Assembly: GCA_030407315.1 (NCBI GenBank)
Contig: JALQPE010002090.1
Coordinates: forward strand, 16,020 to 80,019
Length of the DNA: 64,000 bases
Direction: 5' to 3'
Source of the DNA: Asparagopsis taxiformis
Lineage: Eukaryota > Rhodophyta > Florideophyceae > Bonnemaisoniales > Bonnemaisoniaceae
Made by a program: the position numbers and the translations under genes. Of the stretch, positions 19,367 through 27,510 are shown one piece after another (position 1 is the stretch's first letter; each line of letters begins with the position of its first letter). The notes beneath the pieces are model-generated. The model did not search any database. It was not told the DNA's origin and saw only the letters and a program-made list of their open reading frames with translations.

Positions 19367-20310
19367 TCACTTACTGCAACCATACTCGGCAAAATTGGGA
19401 AAGGGTTGGAGGAGCGGCCGTGGTCGAAAAGAACTCTTCCTCTTCTGACACAGATACACAGCGAGCTGCACATAGGCCTGAATCTGCGAAGTTCCGTAGA
19501 CGATTTTGTGCACCAACACAGCCGTTGATAGTGAATACTCCCTGCTAACGCTGGTGGCTCGTTCACACAGACGTATCGCACAAGTGGTGTCTCTTGCGAC
19601 ACCAGGAGTGCCGCTCAGAAGGATTTCCGCGAGTTGTATCATTGCATCTCAGTCGTCCAATCGTTCCTTGCATGTCTGTAGCAAGCACGCAGCTAGTGCC
19701 GCGTTTCGTGGGAGATTGGAAGATCCGTACATCAGCTCGTTGCATATTTCGATAATCGGCATCGGCTCTTCACACAGCTCGACGTACATGGTGAACAGAC
19801 GATTTGCGCGCGACACATCGCGTTTCGGCCGCAGGATATCAGAGATTAGTAATCGAGCGAGCCAGAACATTGCCTCCAGATGTTGGCCGACGTCAATGCT
19901 CATTTGATAATGGTTCATCGCTCGCAAGGCGTCCATTGGAACGTCTTTCTCGCCGACGTCGTAGATCATTTCCAGCTTGAAAATCGTTCACGCGTCATTG
20001 TCTAGTTGTGCGGCGCGTTGATACAGATCGACGGCTCGTAAGGAATCCTGCTCGCAGAACTTACCGTCGGAATACATGTGTTCCAGATCGAACATGGCGC
20101 CGGGATGGTTGCCTTCGACGACGCAGTGTTGGAACAGTTGCATGGCGCGTCTGCTGTCGAGCATGTTTTCGGAGACGCGTAGAATGGTTGCGAGACGATA
20201 CATGGCTCCGATGTGGTTCTACTCCTCGACACAGCGCTCGTATAATTGCTCGGCGGCGTACATGTCGGTTGCGACGCGCAGATTGTCGCCGGGACAACTG
20301 TACAGCTGCA
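19367..20310 (-). pseudogene. Sel1-like repeat gene remnant carried by gypsy A (antisense)
   Basis: One minus-strand phase reads about 300 codons with only three stops (20219-20221, 19988-19990, 19649-19651). It gives a chain of about 36-residue helical repeats of the Sel1-like (SLR/TPR-related) type: SRRAMQLFQHCVVEGNHPGA, CEQDSLRAVDLYQRAAQ, MDALRAMNHYQMSIDVGQHL, VARDTTCAIRLCERA. Sel1 repeats act as protein-binding scaffolds. The single conserved phase says the gene was intact not long ago. It lies 5' of the NB-ARC remnant on the same strand, but about 1.9 kb of unrelated sequence separates them, so whether they formed one gene is open. Confidence 0.72.
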
Positions 20311-20404
20311 GTCTTTCCGCTATGGAAAACATGGTGCTTGCACGCTGGCCAACGATTGCGCGGCGTTGCTTTCGTCTATTTGGCATCGTTTCAACATGAT
20401 ACTT

Positions 20405-20650
20405 GTGCAGTTGATATGGTCGGGATCGATGCAAAAATGTATTTCGACGATGCAGATCCGGAAACGGGTACGATGATTGCCAAACCACGCGAGGTGACTG
20501 GAGATGAAATCATTACCGCTAATGAACTTGCCAATGCGCATACGTTCACCACCCGACTACCTGAGGGCTATGATCATATGCTTGGAGAGCGCGGTGCAAT
20601 GCTCAGTAAGGGACAAAAAGAAACGTATTTACATTTCCCGAGCACCTGTT
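20405..20650 (+). pseudogene. ABC-transporter ATPase fragment carried by gypsy A
   Basis: Plus-strand sequence reads EIITANELANAHTFTTRLPE followed by GYDHMLGERGAMLSKGQKE. This is the stretch leading into the ABC signature of ABCB/MDR-type ATP-binding domains (consensus LPEGYDT-x-GERG-x-LSGGQKQ), with LSKGQ in place of LSGGQ. After it the frame loses homology; another phase (SRAPVCNKCRICIKSN) may continue. Only about 60 codons are recognisable, with no Walker A or B. It overlaps the far end of the frame that holds the Sel1 repeats, on the opposite strand. Confidence 0.7.
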
Positions 20651-20998
20651 TGCAACAAGTGTCGAATATGCATCAAAAGCAATCGGCTGAAGTATTGGAG
20701 AGCGATGTTCGCCGCCACTCGCTGTTGTTACACCCATTCAGAGAACCACGCGGTAACTCTGCACGCGCACAAAGGGAGTGTGATTTGAGAGCACATAGCT
20801 GCGGTTGGTCAACCCTTGCAATGGATAATCGCTAGTCCGCGGACGTTTCCGAAGAAGCGGTTGCGAACCAGGATGAAAGGCCGGAGTCATGGTGGAATAG
20901 ACGCCAGTGGTGTGTGACGTTGGCAGTTCTGAGAAAGATTAATGGTGATGATGAGCGGGAACTACGAGGGACTGGCATGCACTCGCAGTAGCTCGAAG

Positions 20999-21013
20999 AC
21001 TAGGAAGGGAGAA
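20999..21013 (+). other. Polypurine tract of gypsy A
   Basis: CTAGGAAGGGAGAA sits directly before the 3' LTR, where plus-strand DNA synthesis is primed during reverse transcription. Confidence 0.65.
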
Positions 21014-21846
21014 TGTGGGACAAAAGCTGAAACGGGCGAGCACTCAATGCATCCGCCAGTAGCTATCGTTTCTCTCCAGCTGTTTCCTTGCGTAATTTGG
21101 AAATTTTCGAAATTGTGTAGAATTGGCGGGCGCACATGCGAGCATGACGAGCGCCACGTGTAGGGTTATTGGTCGTAATACACGTATTGCAATACCACTG
21201 CGGCCGCCGGCACGGCCCGCCCCATTGGGCCCTCGGGACGGACCGCTCGGCCCGGTACGCAATTACAAGTAGTGACCCTTCTCCAATGAGTAAAAGGTAA
21301 CAAACCCCCTCTAAGGTACCGATCCAAGTCAATCCTAGAGGTGACGCATTGTTTTCGACACTTGTGTCTATCGTTTCCGTCTTAGGGATTGTTCCGTTCC
21401 GCATCACGGCGTGGGTGCGTAACGTACCGTGGTCCCCGGGTTGCCACGGAACGCCAACACGACGTCTACGCGTGTGAGGCTGATCAAGGTCAACGGTTTC
21501 GTCTAAGCGTGAGTGCTCGGAACCGACATACACTGTGTGTCGCGCCGTCCGTTCTGAGTTGACTAACCGCTAAAACGCCCGCCTGTTTCCGTGATCCGAC
21601 CTAGCCACCGTTGGCTCGTGTGTCGCCCTGGTGGATTTTCCTCTAAGGGTGATCAAGATCCTTCCGATTCAAACCGCTCTACCACCTACCGAGTCGAGGC
21701 CAGTGGACGGTCGTCGGCAGTGCGACTACGCTTTACCTCTTCGGGTTAACAAAAGCCAGGAGTGCGAAGCCGCCTCTCCGGCGACTACTCGAGACGTTTG
21801 GACGACTACCCAAGTCATTACGTCTAAACGCCAGTTAAGTCCTACA
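21014..21846 (+). repeat. 3' LTR of gypsy A
   Basis: 833 bp, same ends as the 5' LTR and one visible base difference. It is followed by the target-site duplication GTTAG (21847-21851). Confidence 0.95.
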
Positions 21847-22047
21847 GTTAGGGGACTCAGCATACATGTACTGAACTGGTATACCCTTTCCTTCGAGTTT
21901 CGAGCGCGGTCTTCGGTATGGTATAGGGCCGATGGTTCCAAATGGGTGTAAGTCGGTGATGTTGGGAGGTTGGACATGCCAGAGTGTGTAAGGGAGTTCG
22001 CCGGTGGCTGAGTGCATTGTGATGTTGTATTTAAATGCAGCATCGCG
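21847..22047 (-). CDS. Copia D polyprotein, middle block (end of integrase)
   Basis: Sixty-seven codons of the element D frame stranded between gypsy A and gypsy B. It reads AAFKYNITMHSATGELPYTL and continues to YMYAESPN, the region just after the copia integrase core. Joining 39710 to 22047 and 21847 to 7157, with one TSD copy removed at each join, keeps the reading frame exactly. Confidence 0.9.
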
Positions 22048-22052
22048 GACGG

Positions 22053-22710
22053 TGTGGAACCACGTTAGTTCTAGATAGCTGGTACGAGCTACGGACACGC
22101 TGTCCTTACGAAACGAAACGAGCAGTCCACCCGCTGGTGTTTGACTGTATGTTAGGTAGAAAGGTAGAGATAGGTTAGCGAGTAGACACGAGCGTCACGA
22201 CGCAACAATCCACGTGAGGATTACGTTCGGTAAACGAGGTGGCACGTCACCGGAGGCGCTCTCAACCAAGCCCGGAGGCACTACACGCAATCAGCCTTAC
22301 GTGCGGCGATGGGTAGGGAGTACGCAGCTCGACGGAGACGAGGCCTCGTTAGGCAAAACGTAAACGTAAACGTAGAAGTCAGTCGTAGACTAGAGCCGTT
22401 GCTCGATCGTTGTCTTGTCCCCTTTCCCTCCCGGCACGATGCCAATACCTATATAGCCACGATGGCATCGCTTTACAGTGTAAACACTGCTCGTAACGTC
22501 CCCGAATGGGAAGGGACCTTGTGGGTCACACGTAGGGACCCGTTGGTCCGTTGGCCGTTGCCAATACGTTCGTTGCACACGTGTGCAGGTTGCGCGCGCG
22601 CATGCGCCAGCAATGTTCGTTCATTGCTGTCGCCGGTCGTATCCGGCGAAATTCGAATTCCGCGGAAAAACGTAAATATTTGCAATTTCGGAATTGCCAC
22701 GTATACTACA
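22053..22710 (-). repeat. 3' LTR of gypsy B
   Basis: 658 bp, identical by eye to 39052-39709. It contains a short CGTAAA repeat near 22359-22372. Read on the minus strand it begins TGTAGTATACG and ends GGTTCCACA. Confidence 0.95.
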
Positions 22711-22728
22711 CAGCCCCACCCCCACACG
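22711..22728 (-). other. Polypurine tract of gypsy B
   Basis: The minus strand reads GTGTGGGGGTGGGGCTG immediately before the 3' LTR. The same sequence follows the internal LTR copy at 26894. Confidence 0.7.
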
Positions 22729-23089
22729 TGGACGTCCCGGCCACGCGAGGCCCGTCAGGACGCGCCTGAGACACGGGGCCGTGGCGCCTTTTCGGGTACA
22801 ACTGCGGACGTGGCAGTTGTCCCGAAAAATCTCGTTGAAACGTACATGGCCCGGTTGGCTGATCGAATCGCCACGGCGCCGGAGCGCGCGCGTGCGCTCC
22901 GGCTCTTTCGTAATCATCGCGGCCCGCCCGTTGGCGTCGTACGTCAATGCCTCGCTTAGGCGTTTTCCTGCAACGGATGCAGTGTCCAATTCCACCACGC
23001 GGGTGTGCTTCAATTCAGCGCGATACGAGCGCAGGCCGCGGCCTTTTCGTGAATCTGCCAGCGGGCATGTCGACAACGGTCGTCCGAAG

Positions 23090-23099
23090 GATATTTAAG
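23090..23099 (+). promoter_or_regulatory. TATA-like element before the antisense ORF (copy 1)
   Basis: GATATTTAAG lies about 210 bp upstream of the ATG at 23306 and is conserved in the second copy (27273-27282). A plus-strand transcript from here would cover the antisense ORF. Placement is by motif only. Confidence 0.35.
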
Positions 23100-23305
23100 C
23101 GGCGGCTTAACGTGATAGCGATCGTCGCTCACCCTTCCTCTCACCATCGTCATCCAGGCCGTTGCCTTTCGTTCTCCCTTATCCTCTTCCCCCGCTGGGT
23201 ACTACTACCTCCGTTCCTTTCGTTCTCTTGTTCCGTTTAGCCCGCGTGGCTCTCGTCGTCGTGCTCGTTGCACTCGTCGTAATTATCGTGTACAGCGTAA
23301 CCACG

Positions 23306-25534
23306 ATGGTTACGACTCGCAGTACCGATGCTAACACCCCGCGGCCCGCCGGCTCTGCTGGAGGTGGGGCGAGAAACCCTTCGCAGGGCGCGCCCTCCCT
23401 CGTCGGGGCCGGTGCGCCGCCAGCGACGGAAGCGTCCGTCGCGCCCGCCCCATCCGTTAGGGCGGGAGAAGCCGTTGCTTCGCAGGCCGTCGCCTCTTCG
23501 TCTCGCCCGATGGCTCCGTCTCGCCTAGTGGCTTCCGTGACGCCTGCCGAGGCTGCTAGGGCCGTCGCCCCACGTGATGATGACGCAACGGCGTCCGACT
23601 CGGGGAATTCGTCACCCGTCATTCCGGATGCCGCGGTCCCTTCGATGGGTGTAGCCGCGATGGCAGCGGCCGCTCGTTCGCGTCGTGCTGTGGCGGCGGC
23701 CCGCACGGGCGTGCCTCGTCGTGATGGCTCGCCGCGTTCTCCTCGCCAGGACCCCTCGCCGGAGGGTGGTGACCCCGTTGGGACAGTCGGCACCGCCTCA
23801 CGTGGCGGTGCGGCGCTAAACGTAGGCGTCCTGACCCACGCGTGGGCTGCGTTGCCCCGCGTGGGTATCACGGATGACGATCTCGCCACGTTGGCTAGAG
23901 ATCGTCTGGACGCCCGCGCGGTCGTCGACTATATGCGTTCCGCCGAAGATACGTGGGGGCGAGCAGCCGGGCGTCGTTTCGCCAACGGGCCGCCGGGATC
24001 GGAACGTTACCAGATCCCGGCGTCGATACGTTGCGACCGCTCGTGGTTGCGTGACGTCAACGACGCGATCTACGTCGACCGTATGGACGCATACTTATGG
24101 AAGGGGACGCCCGAGGAACCGCCGTTCATCTCGGTGTCGTCCGTATTCGTATGTCCGCGGACACTTTCCGAAAGGCAACGTGCCGAATGGAAGACTGCTC
24201 TCTCGTTGAGCGTCATCTCCAAAAGCGTCGTGTCGTACGATGACCACTTCGCTCTCCGCCACGTGAACGCGGACGACTATCGTGTGTCGCACGCGTCAGC
24301 TCCGTGGGTCGTCCCGAGCGAGCTCTACTTCCCGCCGTTGCCGGATGTAGTAGAGGAGTTTCCGTACCCCCGTGGGTCGTCCACGTTATTACCACGCGTG
24401 GTACATTATTTCACCGATGCCGTGAAGGACGCGCCTGCCCCCGTGAAGGAACGTTTCCTCATGGCCGTGGACATCGAACACGCAGCGATGCTCGCGTGCT
24501 CGCTATTCGTGGAACGTCGTGTGTTCGGGCGCGCGTGCCTACTGCCGGAGTCCACGTTGGACTTCCTGGCCGATTACGAGATGCTTCGTGCAATCCCGGT
24601 TGACGGTTCCGACACGTTTGTCTCCGTCACCAGCGCGTTGGCTGAGGTTCGCGGCGCCCTTGCATTGGGGCCGGAGTATCGGGTTATACGTCCCGATTAC
24701 GCAAGCGGCGATAACCAGGAGTTCGTCTCCGTTCGTAGCGATGGGGCTTACGTGCCGCGGGTCGCTTCCCGTTCCGAACGCCGTCGTGGCAATCGTGCCG
24801 GTTATTTCGGCGGCCTCGGGGGCAACGAGCGCCCCCGAGGGACACGTTCTGGCCGTCGTGGCCGTCAAAACGAAGCGCCGCGTGCGCCGGAACCTCGAGA
24901 GGTCGTGCCACGCGAGGCTACGGAACAGGGCAACGTTGCCCAGGTCGGTCGTCCGAATGTGGCCACGCCGGCCGAACGCGCGCCACGCTTCGTGAGCCTG
25001 GACGACCGCGTCTCCGATGAGGATGCCCGTCGGCTTCTCGGTACGTCGATGTCCGCTCCGCCTCGTGCGGACGGCTGGGTTATCCGTTCCCTCATCTCGT
25101 CCGTGGCTCGCGCAGCCGAAGAGTTCAGGGCCCAGACGTTGGACCTGACTGCCCGCTTGGCAACGGAACGCGCGATTTCGGAGCGTCTCGCCGCGGCGAC
25201 TCGTAGTTACGCGCCGCCCGTTGGCGTTCGTAATGAACCGTACGGTTACGCGAGTGGCGGCGGCTTCGGCGACCCCGTCGGGTATGGTCACGCAGCGGCG
25301 TACCTGCCACGCGACCCCGCTCCGGCGCGCCCTTCGGATACGCGCAGTCACGGGACTGCGGATCCTTACGCTAGGGATCCCGCGTCTCGTCGCGAGCGAG
25401 CCCCCGTGGTCACGCAGACCGTCGATCCGTACGCGCCGGGCTTCGTTCAGCCCACTCGCAGCCGCAGCCACGATAGCCGCGGCGAAGGCCCTGGTCCGTA
25501 TGACCCTGCGGGCAAGCGTTCTCGTCGCTACTAG
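23306..25534 (+). CDS. Antisense ORF of gypsy B, copy 1 (unknown function)
   Basis: ATG 23306 in context CCACGATGG opens 742 codons. The first 220 or so residues are Ala/Pro/Ser-rich and probably disordered. A compact region of about 290 residues follows (LTHAWAALPRVGITDDDLAT, SVFVCPRTLSERQRAEWKTA, FPYPRGSSTLLPRVVHYFTD, VERRVFGRACLLPESTLDFL). The tail is Arg/Gly- and Pro-rich, with RSERRRGNRAGYFGG and a basic end KRSRRY that could be a nuclear signal or RNA-binding. No family recognised. It lies between pol and the 3' LTR on the opposite strand, as do the extra ORFs of plant Tat-lineage elements such as Grande. A hydrophobic stretch is encoded just upstream, but only from a non-ATG start. Confidence 0.7.
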   Translation: MVTTRSTDANTPRPAGSAGGGARNPSQGAPSLVGAGAPPATEASVAPAPSVRAGEAVASQAVASSSRPMAPSRLVASVTPAEAARAVAPRDDDATASDSGNSSPVIPDAAVPSMGVAAMAAAARSRRAVAAARTGVPRRDGSPRSPRQDPSPEGGDPVGTVGTASRGGAALNVGVLTHAWAALPRVGITDDDLATLARDRLDARAVVDYMRSAEDTWGRAAGRRFANGPPGSERYQIPASIRCDRSWLRDVNDAIYVDRMDAYLWKGTPEEPPFISVSSVFVCPRTLSERQRAEWKTALSLSVISKSVVSYDDHFALRHVNADDYRVSHASAPWVVPSELYFPPLPDVVEEFPYPRGSSTLLPRVVHYFTDAVKDAPAPVKERFLMAVDIEHAAMLACSLFVERRVFGRACLLPESTLDFLADYEMLRAIPVDGSDTFVSVTSALAEVRGALALGPEYRVIRPDYASGDNQEFVSVRSDGAYVPRVASRSERRRGNRAGYFGGLGGNERPRGTRSGRRGRQNEAPRAPEPREVVPREATEQGNVAQVGRPNVATPAERAPRFVSLDDRVSDEDARRLLGTSMSAPPRADGWVIRSLISSVARAAEEFRAQTLDLTARLATERAISERLAAATRSYAPPVGVRNEPYGYASGGGFGDPVGYGHAAAYLPRDPAPARPSDTRSHGTADPYARDPASRRERAPVVTQTVDPYAPGFVQPTRSRSHDSRGEGPGPYDPAGKRSRRY

Positions 25535-26223
25535 GTCGTTCCTAGGTTAGTTCGTAGGCCACGTCGGCTCTAGCATCGTATTGCTTCGTAAACTTCGTCT
25601 TGTTTCTTTGCGTAATCGCATGGCTCCGTTGAGCTTCGTAATTTGCGTTTGGCAGGTCGTCTGCAGGAGAGGAGGGGTTTAGCGTTAAGCCCCTCCCCAC
25701 AATTTTTTTGTTGTGGCGTCTACCCCGTCGGGTGTCGTATGGCTTACGTAGCCCGTGCTTCGAGTTCGCGGCGGCGCGTGCCCGTTGGCAGGTTCGTATC
25801 ACACGCAATTATTCGGCAAAGCGGCGGCGCGTAGCGGCGGCTTTTCACTGCGAGTGGTACGTTAACCTCGGTCTTAGAGCCCGTTGGCGCGCGTATCATT
25901 TAGTAACTAACTCAGGAATCGTTTTCGCCGTCGTTTCTCGTTCGAATAACCCCGTCGGGTGTCGCATTTCGTTGAGCATTCGAGCTCCTAAGCGCGTAGC
26001 ACATCGGTGCCGATTTTAATTTTGCTCCGATGAGCTTGGCGGAAAATTCGTCGAACGTCAGACCGACGTGCGCGTGAGTCGGTTTGACGTTCTACGCCGC
26101 GGCGTGTACGCAGTAATTCGTCGCAGTACGTTGCGGTTTCGTTGACGACGTGGTGGCCGGCGGGCTTGGCTTTTCGTATAGCCGTTGACGTCATTAGCGC
26201 CGTCGCGCTTCGCGTTGCCGCGG
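25535..26223 (+). other. Sequence after antisense ORF copy 1
   Basis: No gene. It holds GGAGGGGTTTAGCGTTAAGC (from about 25670) closing with CCCTCC as an imperfect hairpin followed by a T-run near 25703-25710. It ends within a degenerate repeat at GCCGCGG, where the internal LTR begins abruptly. The same sequence at 29719-30408 continues instead into CTTCACG, which fixes this junction as a rearrangement point. Confidence 0.6.
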
Positions 26224-26893
26224 TGTGGAACCACGTTAGTTCTAGAAGTAGCTGGTACGAGCCAGTGGACACGCTGTCCTTAACGAAACGAAACGAAACG
26301 AGCAGTCCACCCGCTGGTGTTTTGACTGTATTGTTAGAACGGTAGGAAGGTAGAGTGGTTAGCGAGTAGACACGAGCGTCACGACGCAACAATCCACGCG
26401 AGGATTACGTTAGCACACGAGGTGGTACGTCACCGGAGGCGCTCTCGACCAAGCCCGGAGGCACTACACGCAATCAGCCTTACGTGCGGCGATGGGTAGG
26501 GAGTACGCAGCTCGACGGAGACGAGGCCTCGTTAGGCAAAACGTAAACGTGAACGTAGAAGTCAGTCGTAGACTAGAGCCGTTGCTCGATCGTTGTCTTG
26601 TCCCCTTTCCCTCCCGGCACGATGCCAATACCTATATGGCCACGATGGCATCGCTTTACAGTGTAAACACTGCTCGTAACGTCCCCGAATGGGAAAGGAC
26701 CTTGTGGGTCACACGTAGGGACCCGTTGGTCCGTTGGCCGTTGCCAGTACGTTCGTTGCACACGTGTGCAGGTTGCGCGCGCGCATGCGCCAGCAATGTT
26801 CGTGCATTGCTGTCGCCGGTCGTATCCGGCGAAATTCGAATTCCGCGGAAAAACGTAAATATTTGCAATTTCGGAATTGCCACGTATACTACA
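26224..26893 (-). repeat. Internal third LTR copy of gypsy B
   Basis: 670 bp, aligned end to end with the outer LTRs but carrying scattered differences and small insertions (for example CTAGAAGTAGC for CTAGATAGC, and an extra CGAAA). Its flanks do not match: CGCGG (26219-26223) on the left, CAGCC on the right. So it is not a simple solo-LTR insertion. The polypurine tract follows on the right as for a 3' LTR. Confidence 0.9.
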
Positions 26894-27510
26894 CAGCCCC
26901 ACCCCCACACGTGGACGTCCCGGCCACGCGAGGCCCGTCAGGACGCGCCTGAGACACGGGGCCGTGGCGCCTTTTCGGGTACAACTGCGGACGTGGCAGT
27001 TGTCCCGAAAAATCTCGTTGAAACGTACATGGCCCGGTTGGCTGATCGAATCGCCACGGCGCCGGAGCGCGCGCGTGCGCTCCGGCTCTTTCGTAATCAT
27101 CGCGGCCCGCCCGTTGGCGTCGTACGTCAATGCCTCGCTTAGGCGTTTTCCTGCAACGGATGCAGTGTCCAATTCCACCACGCGGGTGTGCTTCAATTCA
27201 GCGCGATACGAGCGCAGGCCGCGGCCTTTTCGTGAATCTGCCAGCGGGCATGTCGACAACGGTCGTCCGAAGGATATTTAAGCGGCGGCTTAACGTGATA
27301 GCGATCGTCGCTCACCCTTCCTCTCACCATCGTCATCCAGGCCGTTGCCTTTCGTTCTCCCTTATCCTCTTCCCCCGCTGGGTACTACTACCTCCGTTCC
27401 TTTCGTTCTCTTGTTCCGTTTAGCCCGCGTGGCTCTCGTCGTCGTGCTCGTTGCACTCGTCGTAATTATCGTGTACAGCGTAACCACGATGGTTACGACT
27501 CGTAGTACCG

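Larger units (their letters stand above)
7163..21846 (+). mobile_element. Ty3/gypsy chromovirus A, full length with gene-fragment cargo
   Basis: Two 833-bp LTRs (7163-7995 and 21014-21846) begin TGTGGGAC and end CCTACA, and are flanked by the duplication GTTAG (7158-7162 and 21847-21851). Inside: primer-binding site, gag with lesions, a gag/pol frameshift signal, an intact pol (protease, RT, RNase H, integrase, chromodomain), then about 5.9 kb of non-retroviral sequence (15096-21013), polypurine tract and 3' LTR. The LTRs differ at one base that I could see (C at about 7888 in the left, T in the right), which implies very recent integration. It interrupts the coding frame of copia D. Confidence 0.95.

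Noticed and set aside
22309..22959. 216-codon plus-strand frame repeated near 26492 and, in part, 39308
   Set aside because: It spans the gypsy B LTR and the first internal bases; its repetition is explained by the LTR copies, it changes at the outer boundary at 39709, and it shows no domain.
23162..23305. Hydrophobic, transmembrane-like N-terminal extension of the antisense ORF
   Set aside because: It would need a TTG start in a eukaryote; the first ATG with good context is 23306. Kept only as a remark.
26224..26893. Solo-LTR insertion inside gypsy B
   Set aside because: No flanking target duplication, and the sequence after it repeats the internal region that follows the outer 3' LTR.
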